Of a DNA stretch of 64,000 nt, positions 26,688 to 35,650 are shown one piece after another. The notes under the pieces were generated by a model that searched no databases, was not told the DNA's origin, and was given only the letters and a program-made list of their open reading frames with translations. Location of the stretch: positions 1-64,000 of the forward strand of contig JANQGJ010000012.1 of the NCBI GenBank assembly GCA_028277395.1. The letters are read 5' to 3'. The translations under genes and the position numbers were made by a program. The DNA is from Bacteroidales bacterium. Its GTDB lineage: Bacteria; Bacteroidota; Bacteroidia; Bacteroidales; F082. Position 1 is the stretch's first letter; each line of letters starts with the position of its first letter.

Positions 26688-27902
26688 ATGTTTAGGCTAT
26701 TAAAATATTTCTCATGCCTGATTATTATATTGAATGTAATATCCTGTTCGAATGATGCCGAAATAATTACAAGTGCTAAAGAAAAGCCTCAGAGAAAGAA
26801 AACTACGAAAGAAATCGTTTCAAAGCTTAATTATAAAGATCATTATATTATACGGAATAACAGGATTGACTCTGCAGGTCACTATCAGTTACAATTGGAT
26901 ACGAATATTGGTTTCTTTGTAGATGAGAACATTGAAACTATTAACAACAGAAAAGAGACGGTATTATACACAAATGACAGATCTGAAATAGAATACCGGA
27001 CTGATAATAAAACAAAACCTGTATCTGATCGAAACAGCATACTTAAAATAGTTTTCGACAATGATATATTTAACAATACGGATTATTATTACACAAATGG
27101 AGTCAATATTGAATTTATATCACCAATAGCGAAACAATCCCCATTATCATCAATATTAGCAGGTAACAGAAAATCTGAAATAAATTTATATGGATTTTCA
27201 TTGATGCAGAATATTTACACCCCAACCAATCCGGACATCCCCGGAATTGCGGTTGGTGACAGACCCTTTTCAGCCTTCCTTACCATAGGACAGTTTAGAG
27301 AAAGCTACAATATCAACAGATCATTATTTATTAAAAGCAGGATCAGTTTTGGAGTACTTGGTCCGGCCTCACTTGGAGGTGTTGTCCAGTCAACAATACA
27401 CAATATTGAACCGGTTGGCTGGAAGAATCAAATTAGTAATAATTTAGTTATTGATTATTCAGTGAACATCGAAAAAGGAATATTTACAACTCCACACTTT
27501 GAGATAAACATAACTACCGGTGGTAATGCAGGGACAATTTTTAATAAGATATACGGAGGCATGTATTTTAGAGTTGGCAATTTTATACCAGTTGTCAGAG
27601 GACTGGTAGCAAATAACAGGTTTGGTAATGAGAATAGTACCTTTCAATATTGGTTTTTTGTTAACTACAAATCAAACATTGTTTTTTATGATGCTACACT
27701 TCAGGGAGGGTTGTTCAATACTCAAAACTCATATACTTTAAAAGCAAATGAAATAAACAGGTTAGTACATAATATTAGCCTGGGAATGGCAGTTTATTAC
27801 AAAGATATCGGGTTGGAACTTGAAAATTTTTATTTATCACCCGAATTTCAAAATGCTCTTGATTTCAGATGGGGTAGAATTAAACTTGTTTTAAAAATAT
27901 AA
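26688..27902 (+). CDS. LpxR-like lipid A deacylase (DUF2219) lipoprotein
   Basis: A 404-residue protein with a lipobox (I-S-C, Cys20), a polar linker to about residue 115, then a barrel domain of the LpxR/DUF2219 family. Active-site-like residues are conserved: N125-D126 in F-D-N-D, the T-D-x-x-Y-T-N-G segment (131-138), Q-N-I-Y-T-P, D-R-P-F and H238 in the G-P-A-S...Q-S-T-I-H block followed by G-W-K-N-Q. LpxR removes the 3'-acyloxyacyl chains of lipid A from the outer leaflet. A lipid-anchored N-terminus ahead of a beta-barrel is unusual for this family. The DUF493 gene begins 9 bases downstream. Confidence 0.78.
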   Translation: MFRLLKYFSCLIIILNVISCSNDAEIITSAKEKPQRKKTTKEIVSKLNYKDHYIIRNNRIDSAGHYQLQLDTNIGFFVDENIETINNRKETVLYTNDRSEIEYRTDNKTKPVSDRNSILKIVFDNDIFNNTDYYYTNGVNIEFISPIAKQSPLSSILAGNRKSEINLYGFSLMQNIYTPTNPDIPGIAVGDRPFSAFLTIGQFRESYNINRSLFIKSRISFGVLGPASLGGVVQSTIHNIEPVGWKNQISNNLVIDYSVNIEKGIFTTPHFEINITTGGNAGTIFNKIYGGMYFRVGNFIPVVRGLVANNRFGNENSTFQYWFFVNYKSNIVFYDATLQGGLFNTQNSYTLKANEINRLVHNISLGMAVYYKDIGLELENFYLSPEFQNALDFRWGRIKLVLKI

Positions 27903-27911
27903 CAGAGGAAT

Positions 27912-28220
27912 ATGAATATCAGGAAAAACGGCAAGCCAGCCGATGGAAATAGTTCAATGGAAAATGCAGAACTTGAGTTTCCGGTAAAATTTCAGTTAAA
28001 AGCTGTTTTGAATAAAACCGAAACAGATAGAGAAAACATGAAAAATCTGGAATTGGTTTTCAATTCGTTAAATGTGGAATATAAGTACATCAATAATAAA
28101 ATAAGTAGCAAAGGAACCTATGTTAGCTATAATTACAGTGTGACTTTATTAAGCAAACAACAACTTGAAGAATTATATCAGGAACTAAAAAAAGTACCTG
28201 GGCTAAAATTCGCCTTATGA
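27912..28220 (+). CDS. DUF493 (YbeD-like) family protein
   Basis: A 102-residue cytoplasmic protein. After a short polar lead, E-L-E-F-P-V-K-F-Q-L-K (about 18-28) and S-S-K-G-T-Y-V-S-Y-N-Y-S-V-T (about 57-70) give the ferredoxin-like alpha-beta pattern of DUF493, a family with an ACT-like fold and no settled role. It lies 9 bases after the LpxR-like gene, and its stop codon overlaps the crcB start in an ATGA junction, so it is part of a compact co-transcribed run. Confidence 0.8.
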   Translation: MNIRKNGKPADGNSSMENAELEFPVKFQLKAVLNKTETDRENMKNLELVFNSLNVEYKYINNKISSKGTYVSYNYSVTLLSKQQLEELYQELKKVPGLKFAL

Positions 28221-28591
28221 TACAAAAACTTATTGCTGTTGCATTTGGAGGAAGTATAGGAGCCATTCTGCGCTATTTGATGTTTTATCTTTACGAAAAG
28301 TCAGGGCACCAGGCATTTCCCTGGGCAACAGTTGCTGTAAACCTGATCGGTTCTTTTATTATCGGATTTCTTTGGGGATACTTTGACAAATTCTACATAT
28401 CACCCGGAATCCGACTGTTTATTTTTGTTGGAATTCTTGGTAGTTTTACTACTTTTTCAACATTTGCATTTGATATATTTAGCATGGCTAAAGATGGCAA
28501 CATTAAGTTGCTTATTATTTACATACTTGTTACAAACGTTGTTGGTATATCACTTGCTTTTGCAGGTTATTACTTATCCAGACTTGTTTAA
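28217..28591 (+). CDS. crcB: Fluoride ion transporter CrcB/Fluc
   Basis: A 124-residue four-helix membrane protein of the Fluc family, which forms dual-topology dimers exporting fluoride. Family motifs are visible: G-G-S-I-G-A-I-L-R-Y near the start, W-A-T-V-A-V-N-L-I-G-S-F in helix 2 and G-I-L-G-S-F-T-T-F-S-T-F in helix 3, which bears the conserved Phe pore lining. No fluoride riboswitch was recognised upstream, as the start is embedded in the DUF493 stop. The 3' end overlaps the next start by one base (TAATG). Confidence 0.93.
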   Translation: MIQKLIAVAFGGSIGAILRYLMFYLYEKSGHQAFPWATVAVNLIGSFIIGFLWGYFDKFYISPGIRLFIFVGILGSFTTFSTFAFDIFSMAKDGNIKLLIIYILVTNVVGISLAFAGYYLSRLV

Positions 28592-29160
28592 TGCACGAAA
28601 TTGAACCATATTACAACTGGCTTGGCTATTACACTGCTGAAGAAGATCCTGACTCCCCGTTTTACGGGAGGGAATACAACGAATTTACATTCTCAAATTC
28701 AGTATATGATTATTTAATACACCCACAATGGGATGAGTTCGGTTCCCAAACCTTGTTCATTAAGATATTGATGGTTAACTATCACCGGCAATACTGTATC
28801 ATTGAAATGATAGGAGAATGGAACGATTTGCTTTATAATGATATTATGTTTCTATACAGAGACGTTATCGAAACTCTTCTTGAGAACAACATTAAGCATT
28901 TCATAGTGATAGGCGAAAATGTACTGAATTTTCATAGCGATACAAATGATTACTACGAAGAGTGGTTTAACAGCATTGATGATGGCTGGATAATAGGGCT
29001 TAATTTCAGAGACTTTGTAGTTGAAGAATTTGGTAATGCCAGTATTGATTATTTTATTTCCTTTAGTGGGGAATTTAATGGTTATCCGTGGCGAAAGTAT
29101 TTACCGGATCAGTTATTTGAGAATTTGAACTCCATAATTAACAAAAGATTAGGTTTATAA
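28591..29160 (+). CDS. Conserved hypothetical protein, acidic/aromatic
   Basis: A 189-residue acidic, aromatic-rich protein (many W, Y, F, D, E) with no signal peptide or membrane helix and no domain I recognise. Visible landmarks are Y-N-W-L-G-Y-Y near residues 8-14, a central I-E-M-I-G-E-W-N-D-L-L-Y, and a strand-like H-F-I-V-I-G-E-N-V-L-N-F. Its start overlaps the crcB stop and its stop directly abuts the acylphosphatase ATG, so translation of the three is probably coupled. The embedding hints at a housekeeping cytoplasmic role, but none can be named. Confidence 0.7.
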   Translation: MHEIEPYYNWLGYYTAEEDPDSPFYGREYNEFTFSNSVYDYLIHPQWDEFGSQTLFIKILMVNYHRQYCIIEMIGEWNDLLYNDIMFLYRDVIETLLENNIKHFIVIGENVLNFHSDTNDYYEEWFNSIDDGWIIGLNFRDFVVEEFGNASIDYFISFSGEFNGYPWRKYLPDQLFENLNSIINKRLGL

Positions 29161-29430
29161 ATGAGAAAAGCAGCAATCATTAAAGTTTATGGAAAAGTAC
29201 AGGGTGTTGGTTTTCGGTTCTACACTAATAAAAAAGCGGTTGAACTAAATATACACGGATTTGTTAAAAACAAACCTGACGGATCTGTATATATTGAAGC
29301 CGAAGGAGATAATAATGATCTGGCAACTTTTATCGACTGGTGTAACATAGGTACTCAGTGGTCAAGAGTATTGAAGGTTGAAGTTCAGTATATCCCACTT
29401 ATTAATTCTGATAAATTTCGTATTTTATAA
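29161..29430 (+). CDS. acyP: Acylphosphatase
   Basis: An 89-residue enzyme hydrolysing acyl phosphates such as 1,3-bisphosphoglycerate or carbamoyl phosphate. The signature V-Q-G-V-G-F-R-F (13-20) with catalytic Arg19 and the G-F-V-K-N motif with Asn37 are present, and the length is that of a single-domain acylphosphatase. It begins at the base after the stop of the upstream hypothetical gene and ends the overlapping run that started with DUF493. Confidence 0.93.
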   Translation: MRKAAIIKVYGKVQGVGFRFYTNKKAVELNIHGFVKNKPDGSVYIEAEGDNNDLATFIDWCNIGTQWSRVLKVEVQYIPLINSDKFRIL

Positions 29431-29529
29431 ATATGACAAACAAGCATTTTCCTTATCAAATATGAGAAAATTTGCAATAATTATTCTATAAACTTGTTAC
29501 CTTTACACACTTAAATTTAAATTCGAAAA

Positions 29530-30903
29530 ATGGAAAAAGTAAAACAATTTATTGAAGATAATAAAGAACGCTTTATGGATGAGTTGTTTGAGGCAATTCG
29601 CATTCCCTCAATATCTTCATTATCAGACCATAAGGATGACATGGTTCGCATGGCAGAATATCTGAAAAATGCATTATTAAATGCCGGTGTTGATAAAGCT
29701 GAAGTTATGCCAACTGATGGTAATCCTGTAGTTTATGGAGAAAAGATCATAGATGAATCGCTACCTACAGTTTTGGTATATGCACATTATGATGTAATGC
29801 CTGTTGACCCTCTTGAACTATGGGACACACCTCCTTTTGAACCTGAAATACGCGATGGAAAAATCTACGCTCGCGGAGCCGATGATGATAAGGGACAGGG
29901 GTTTATGCATATTAAAGCGTTTGAAGCACTTGTAAAAAATGATAAGCTTACTACAAATGTAAAGTTTATGATTGAGGGAGAAGAAGAAATAGGTTCAGTG
30001 AGTCTTGGTGCATTTTGTGACAAACATAAAGAAATGCTTCAGGCTGATGTAATACTTGTTTCTGATACTGGTATGATTGCAGAGGATATTCCATCTATTA
30101 CAACCGGTTTAAGAGGATTAGCCTACTGGCAGGTTGAAGTTACAGGCCCTAACAGGGATCTTCATTCAGGACTTTTCGGAGGCGCCGTAGCCAACCCTGT
30201 TAATGTACTGGCAAAGATGATTGCATCAATGACAGATGAGGAAGGTAAAGTTACAATGCCGGGTTTCTATGATGATGTATTAATAGCATCAGATAAAGAA
30301 AGAGAGATGTTGAACAAGGCACCTTTTAGCGTTGATGAGTACAAAAAAGCAATTGATGTAGAAGAACTTGATGGCGAAGCAGGATACACAACTATTGAAA
30401 GAACCGGTATTCGTCCGTCTTTCGATGTTTGCGGAATCTGGGGAGGTTATACAGGAGAAGGAGCAAAAACAGTTCTCCCTTCAAAAGCTTATGCAAAAAT
30501 CTCAACACGTCTTGTACCTGATCAAAATAATGAAAAGATCGCCAAAATGTTCGAGGAATACTTTGCAGGTATTGCACCTAAATCGGTAAAGGTAAAAGTA
30601 GAGTCTCTTCACGGCGGACAAGCATATGTGTGTCCAATTGATCTTCCTGCTTACAAAGCAGCCGAAAAAGCTTTTGAAAAAATATATGATAAAACTCCTG
30701 TTCCTATGCGAAGTGGGGGTAGTATCCCTATTATTTCAACATTTGAAGAAAAACTTGGTATAAAATCTGTATTAATGGGATTTGGACTGGAATCTGATGC
30801 TATTCATTCTCCAAATGAAAATTATCCTGTTAATAATTTTTATAATGGTATTGAAACTATTACATGGTTCTACCAATACTTCGCTGAAGAAATGAAAAAA
30901 TAG
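29530..30903 (+). CDS. M20 family dipeptidase
   Basis: A 457-residue di-zinc peptidase of the M20 family (carnosinase/CNDP branch, ArgE/DapE fold). The metal and catalytic residues are in place: H86 and D88 in V-Y-A-H-Y-D-V, D119 in G-A-D-D-D-K-G, and E152/E153 in E-G-E-E-E-I-G-S, with the lid dimerisation domain at about 195-320 (D-L-H-S-G-L-F-G-G) and a late His in D-A-I-H-S-P-N-E. It probably cleaves dipeptides in the cytoplasm. A terminator follows at 30932. Confidence 0.92.
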   Translation: MEKVKQFIEDNKERFMDELFEAIRIPSISSLSDHKDDMVRMAEYLKNALLNAGVDKAEVMPTDGNPVVYGEKIIDESLPTVLVYAHYDVMPVDPLELWDTPPFEPEIRDGKIYARGADDDKGQGFMHIKAFEALVKNDKLTTNVKFMIEGEEEIGSVSLGAFCDKHKEMLQADVILVSDTGMIAEDIPSITTGLRGLAYWQVEVTGPNRDLHSGLFGGAVANPVNVLAKMIASMTDEEGKVTMPGFYDDVLIASDKEREMLNKAPFSVDEYKKAIDVEELDGEAGYTTIERTGIRPSFDVCGIWGGYTGEGAKTVLPSKAYAKISTRLVPDQNNEKIAKMFEEYFAGIAPKSVKVKVESLHGGQAYVCPIDLPAYKAAEKAFEKIYDKTPVPMRSGGSIPIISTFEEKLGIKSVLMGFGLESDAIHSPNENYPVNNFYNGIETITWFYQYFAEEMKK

Positions 30904-30931
30904 AAAATAAATTATATTTCATTAATAATTG

Positions 30932-30972
30932 TGCCCTTTGTGTTGTAATTCAAATACAGAGGGCATTTTTTT
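30932..30972 (+). terminator. Intrinsic terminator after the dipeptidase
   Basis: TGCCCTTTGT (30932-30941) pairs with ACAGAGGGCA (30956-30965) with one G-T wobble, followed by seven T. It is 29 bases after the stop codon. Confidence 0.75.
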
Positions 30973-31088
30973 ATATCTGTTCGGGAAATGATCCGGCAAA
31001 TCCACAGAGTTGAATACGGATTTAATATGTTTTGGTTTTTAAGGAATACATCACAACAGTTACGGCATCGTCCGGATGAGATTAAGAA

Positions 31089-32657
31089 CTATTTATCTTC
31101 ATCATCAGGTTTTATTCTTGTTCGTATCCTTTTTCTTGGTGATTTTGTTCTATCGGTTTCTTTTTTGTCAGACTTTGTAAAACGTCTTAATGATTCCATA
31201 TGTCGGTCAAAGTCACGTGAGCGCTTACTGATTAATTCACGTCTGCTTTCTGAGCCAGTTTTACCACCTTCTTTTTTCTTTTCCTTCTTCCTGTAGGTTA
31301 ATGCATTTTTATCAATACTGCTGCGCTCAAATTTTCTTTTGCCTGTATCAGGTTTATCATTCGCTTTATTGTCAGATTCTAAAATTGAAGTATCAGGTTT
31401 TGACTCATATTTTCCATCTACTCCTTTACGGTTTCTGTTATCTTTGAAAGCATCCTTTTTACCATCATACTTCTTCTTATTACCATGTCCTTCTCCATAC
31501 CTTCTGGTACCTTCATAAATCTCGAACTTAAGGTATCTTGTTTCCACAGGTCCGTTAAACAATGTGATCTTCTGTGAAGGACGTAATCCAATAAATTTTG
31601 CAGAATCAAAATTCGGACTAATTATCCAGGCATCGAATCCTGTGAAATTGTTTTTTAGTACATCACCAATTCCCCGGTACAGATCTTTCAATTCACCCCG
31701 TTCTTCAAGTCGTATGCCATATGGTGGATTCATTATTATGATCCCATTCTTTTCCGGTAAAATACTATCAAAATATCCAACCTTTATTTCTATGTCCTTA
31801 TGCAAACCTGCATGTTTGAGATTTCTTTTTGCAATACCTATTGCCTTTTCGGATCTGTCGGAAGCAAATATCTGACAATCATGCTCTTTAAGATTATTAT
31901 CTGCTTCCTCCTTTATACTTTTCCACAGATCTTCATTATATCCATCCCAATTCATAAATGCAAATTCCCTGCGATAATATCCGGCAGGTATATTCATTGC
32001 TACCATAGCAGCCTCCATTGGAATAGTTCCTGAACCACACATCGGATCATAAAGATCCCTCTCGCCATTCCAACCTGCCAGCCTTATCATTCCTGCAGCA
32101 AGAACTTCATTAATTGGTGCTTTGTCAGAGCCGGTTTTATAACCCCGTTTATGTAAAGATTCACCAGAACTGTCAAGTGAAATTGTACATATATTATGAC
32201 TTATATGAACATCAATATAAATATTGGGGTTTTCTGTTGATACCCATGGTCTTTTGCCTGTTGCATCCCTGAACTGGTCTACAATTGCATCTTTGGTTTT
32301 AAGAGCCACATATTGTGAATGATCCAGTTCAGAATAAAACAAATTAGCATCTACAGAAAAGGTTTGATTTAGGTTAAAAACATTCATCCAGTCAATCTTC
32401 CTCACTTTTTCGTACAACTGCTCTTCACTTCTTACTTCAAACACTCCTATGGGTTTTAGTATCCTGACAGCCAGTCGTGATAAATAATTAACTTTATACA
32501 GCAACGATTCATCTCCGCGGAATGTACAACCGCGTTTTATTTCTTCAACATCTTCAGCACCCAGTTCTTTAAGTTCATTTGCCAGTATTCCTTCCATTCC
32601 GGCAAACGTTTTTGCAGTAAAATCCATTCCTGACCTAAATTCTTTAATTGCTTCCAT
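31089..32657 (-). CDS. THUMP-domain 23S rRNA methyltransferase (RlmL/K-like)
   Basis: A 522-residue SAM-dependent RNA methyltransferase. Residues 12-65 form the ferredoxin-like plus 65-160 the THUMP RNA-binding module; the Rossmann methyltransferase domain follows with D-P-M-C-G-S-G (204-210) binding SAM and N-P-P-Y-G (310-314), the motif of N2-guanine or N6-adenine methylation. By family it should modify G2445-type guanine in 23S rRNA. It covers only the RlmL half, without the RlmK fusion of E. coli. From about 385 to the end runs a lysine/arginine-rich, low-complexity tail of about 135 residues, far longer than the family needs. It diverges from the MazG gene. Confidence 0.88.
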   Translation of the reverse strand: MEAIKEFRSGMDFTAKTFAGMEGILANELKELGAEDVEEIKRGCTFRGDESLLYKVNYLSRLAVRILKPIGVFEVRSEEQLYEKVRKIDWMNVFNLNQTFSVDANLFYSELDHSQYVALKTKDAIVDQFRDATGKRPWVSTENPNIYIDVHISHNICTISLDSSGESLHKRGYKTGSDKAPINEVLAAGMIRLAGWNGERDLYDPMCGSGTIPMEAAMVAMNIPAGYYRREFAFMNWDGYNEDLWKSIKEEADNNLKEHDCQIFASDRSEKAIGIAKRNLKHAGLHKDIEIKVGYFDSILPEKNGIIIMNPPYGIRLEERGELKDLYRGIGDVLKNNFTGFDAWIISPNFDSAKFIGLRPSQKITLFNGPVETRYLKFEIYEGTRRYGEGHGNKKKYDGKKDAFKDNRNRKGVDGKYESKPDTSILESDNKANDKPDTGKRKFERSSIDKNALTYRKKEKKKEGGKTGSESRRELISKRSRDFDRHMESLRRFTKSDKKETDRTKSPRKRIRTRIKPDDEDK

Positions 32658-32716
32658 ATGGTTGACAAAATTAACTATTTTAGCATGTTCCCAAGCATAT
32701 TATCAAATTTAAAGAA

Positions 32717-33046
32717 ATGACAATAAAAGAAGCACAGCAAAAGGTTGACAATTGGATTAATTCTACAGGAATCAGGTATTTCAATGAACTCACCAATATG
32801 GCTATTTTAACTGAAGAAGTTGGTGAGGTAGCAAGGATAATCTCAAGAAAATACGGAGAACAATCATTCAAAGAATCTGATAAAGCATACAATCTTGACG
32901 ATGAGTTAGCAGATGTACTTTTTGTTTTGATATGCATTGCCAATCAAACAGGAATAGATCTCGACAAAGCCCTGATTAAAAATCTTAAGAAAAAAGAAAC
33001 AAGGGATATTGACCGTCACAGAAATAATGAAAAATTAAAATTATAA
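32717..33046 (+). CDS. MazG-like nucleotide pyrophosphohydrolase
   Basis: A 109-residue all-alpha NTP pyrophosphohydrolase. The metal-binding pattern E-E-V-G-E (36-40) with the downstream D-E-L-A-D (about 62-66) is that of the single-domain MazG/dUTPase-2 superfamily, which removes aberrant nucleotides such as dUTP or oxidised purine NTPs. It is single-domain, unlike E. coli MazG. It is transcribed divergently from the rRNA methyltransferase and precedes the DUF5686 gene by 66 bases. Confidence 0.87.
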   Translation: MTIKEAQQKVDNWINSTGIRYFNELTNMAILTEEVGEVARIISRKYGEQSFKESDKAYNLDDELADVLFVLICIANQTGIDLDKALIKNLKKKETRDIDRHRNNEKLKL

Positions 33047-33112
33047 CCGTTTATTAAGTTGTTCTGGTTTGGATTAATCCAGATTTCAAACTTACTACTG
33101 ATAATTACAAAT

Positions 33113-35551
33113 ATGTTAAGGTATTTATTTATAAAATCTGCTATTCTGTTAATGCTGATACCTGCATCATTATCAGCACAACAGGTATTGGTTTCCGGAA
33201 AAGTGTTTGATAAAACCAGTGACGAACCGCTTGCCTTCGTCAATATTGTTTCAGATGATGGTAGCGGAACAATAACTGATATTGATGGTAAATTTAGTTT
33301 TATGACAAACAATGACAATTGTTGTATTAACCTTTCCTATATTGGATATGAAGAGTACAGATATACCATAGACAATACTTTGAAAGAACAACAAATAAGC
33401 CTGACACCCAAAATATTTGATCTGGAAGAAGTAATAATTTTTCCGGGAGAAAACCCTGCACACAGAATAATCAGAAATGTTGTGGCAAACAGGGATAATA
33501 ACAATCCTGAAAAGTTAAATTCATTCTCATATACTTCTTATGATAAAATGATATTCACAATTGATGCTGATTCAGTTATGAAAACGGACACATCTTTACT
33601 GGATACAAACCAGCTCAAAGTAAGGAATTTTTTTGATAAACAGCATATCTTTATAATGGAGTCTGTTACTGAAAGAAAGTACAAATCACCTGGGCTAAAC
33701 CAGGAAAACGTACTGGCAACGAGGGTTTCAGGGTTGAACGACCCTGTAATGGCTTTTATGATATCTCAAATCCAGTCTACCTCCTTCTATGATGAGTTAA
33801 TTCAGATTGCTGGTAACGATTATATAAACCCTGTTAGTAAAGGTAGTACCAACAAGTATTTCTTTTTAATAGAAGACACCATTATTTCAGGAAATAATGA
33901 TTCAACATATATAATTTCATTCAGACCAAAAGTAAATACCAGGTTCGATGGATTAAAGGGTTTCCTGCATATTAATACGAACAGGTGGGCTATTCAAAAT
34001 GTAAAAGCTGAACCTCAAAACGATTCTACCGGGATCAGAATAAAAATACAACAAGGATATGAGTTTGTTCAGGATCAGTGGTTTCCCACTCAGTTGAATA
34101 CTGATATTATTTTTAACATGGCAACTGCCTCTGATGGACAAAACAGCTATCCATTAACAGGAATCGGAAAAACATATATAAAAGACGTAAAAATAAATCC
34201 TGACATAAAAAAAAGCGAGTTTGGATATCATGAAGTTGAAATAGAAGAAGGTGCCGGATCAAGAAAAAGTGAGTACTGGAAAGAATATAGAGTTGACAGC
34301 CTAACTCAAAAGGAGCTGGAAACTTACAGAGTGATTGACTCAATTGGAAAAGCAAACAACTTTGATAAATATGCGTCAACTTTCCAGACATTAATCACTG
34401 GTCAGATACCATTCAAATTCTTGAATTTTGATATGGATAAATTTATCCATTACAATGAATATGAAGGTTTGTATCTTGGGATCGGGGCACATACAAATCA
34501 CAAAATCTCGGAAATTGTTACACTGGGCGGATACTGGGGTTATGGTTTCAGAGATAAATCAGCGAAATATGGTGGAGATATTTCTGTCAGGTTACACCGT
34601 CGTTCTGAGTCGGTAGTGAGTTTAAAAGCCTATAATAAGGTTATTGTTAGCGGTGAAACCGACCTTTTTGGAGATAATAATCAGATGTGGCAACCAGAGT
34701 ATTTTTACAGATTCTTTTACCGGGATATGAATAATACAAAAGGAGGCGAATTTGATTATAAATTCCGAATGAGACCACTAAGGGATTTTAAATGGAGAAT
34801 TTCAAGTCGCATTCAGAAGAAATCTCCATATGAGAGCTATTATTTCCTGAAATGGACAAATGATCAGAGCGAAGAAATAAGAACATTTAACACATTTGAT
34901 ATTTCTGCAGGATTTCGTTTTGCATACAGAGAAAAGATATTGCAAACGACCAGAGGGCATGTTTCATTGGGATCAAAATATCCAATCGTATGGATCAATT
35001 ATACAAAGGGATTTGAAAATTTCCTGGATGGAGAGTTTGATTATGACAGGATCGACGTAAAAGTAAACTACACACATTACTTTAAATACCTGGGAGAAAG
35101 CGACATAACAATATCAGGAGGATTAATATCAGGACAAATACCTTTATCGAATTTGTACAGAGGAGTAGGTTCATTCAGCAGGTTTACAATATATGCCCCA
35201 AAAAGTTTTGGTACGATGGGAGCCAATGAGTTTTATTCTGACAGATATGTTTCTTTGTATTACCAGCATAATTTCAAAAATTTATTGTTTAGTATTGGTG
35301 GTTTCCAACCGGAATTTGTGGTTGTTACCAATTTAACTTTCGGATCATTGAGTAATAAGGATAATCATCAAAATGTTGAATTTAATACACTGGAAAAAGG
35401 ATATTATGAATCTGGTTTAATTATCAGAAAACTACTTAACCTTCAATTGTATGATCTGGGTGCAGGAGTGTTATATCGGTATGGTCCAAATGGTTACAAT
35501 TCTGCATCGAAAAATCTGGCATATAAATTCAGTCTGTATTATTCCTTTTAA
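33113..35551 (+). CDS. DUF5686 / carboxypeptidase-like regulatory domain outer-membrane protein
   Basis: An 812-residue envelope protein. A signal peptide (about 1-22, ending S-L-S-A-Q) is followed by a CarboxypepD_reg-like beta-sandwich (V-S-G-K-V-F-D...F-V-N-I-V, about 25-110) and a long DUF5686 region rich in beta strands that probably forms a barrel, ending in Y-Y-S-F with a terminal aromatic. The family is widespread in Bacteroidota and of unknown function; transport or surface assembly is guessed. A TTG 54 bases upstream would add an implausible first helix, so ATG 33113 is used. Confidence 0.82.
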   Translation: MLRYLFIKSAILLMLIPASLSAQQVLVSGKVFDKTSDEPLAFVNIVSDDGSGTITDIDGKFSFMTNNDNCCINLSYIGYEEYRYTIDNTLKEQQISLTPKIFDLEEVIIFPGENPAHRIIRNVVANRDNNNPEKLNSFSYTSYDKMIFTIDADSVMKTDTSLLDTNQLKVRNFFDKQHIFIMESVTERKYKSPGLNQENVLATRVSGLNDPVMAFMISQIQSTSFYDELIQIAGNDYINPVSKGSTNKYFFLIEDTIISGNNDSTYIISFRPKVNTRFDGLKGFLHINTNRWAIQNVKAEPQNDSTGIRIKIQQGYEFVQDQWFPTQLNTDIIFNMATASDGQNSYPLTGIGKTYIKDVKINPDIKKSEFGYHEVEIEEGAGSRKSEYWKEYRVDSLTQKELETYRVIDSIGKANNFDKYASTFQTLITGQIPFKFLNFDMDKFIHYNEYEGLYLGIGAHTNHKISEIVTLGGYWGYGFRDKSAKYGGDISVRLHRRSESVVSLKAYNKVIVSGETDLFGDNNQMWQPEYFYRFFYRDMNNTKGGEFDYKFRMRPLRDFKWRISSRIQKKSPYESYYFLKWTNDQSEEIRTFNTFDISAGFRFAYREKILQTTRGHVSLGSKYPIVWINYTKGFENFLDGEFDYDRIDVKVNYTHYFKYLGESDITISGGLISGQIPLSNLYRGVGSFSRFTIYAPKSFGTMGANEFYSDRYVSLYYQHNFKNLLFSIGGFQPEFVVVTNLTFGSLSNKDNHQNVEFNTLEKGYYESGLIIRKLLNLQLYDLGAGVLYRYGPNGYNSASKNLAYKFSLYYSF

Positions 35552-35650
35552 TCTTTTTTACATAATGATATCAGTAACTATACGTTTAATTAACTGATTC
35601 TTCAAATATTTTAACTACATTTACGAACGAACACTACAAAATAAAACCAA

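Noticed and set aside
28000..28217. Fluoride riboswitch ahead of crcB
   Set aside because: The crcB start is inside the DUF493 stop codon and the upstream DNA is coding; no riboswitch fold was recognised.
30988..31296. Rightward 102-codon frame
   Set aside because: Lies largely antisense to the lysine-rich tail of the rRNA methyltransferase; its Phe/Ser richness is the complement of Lys/Glu codons.
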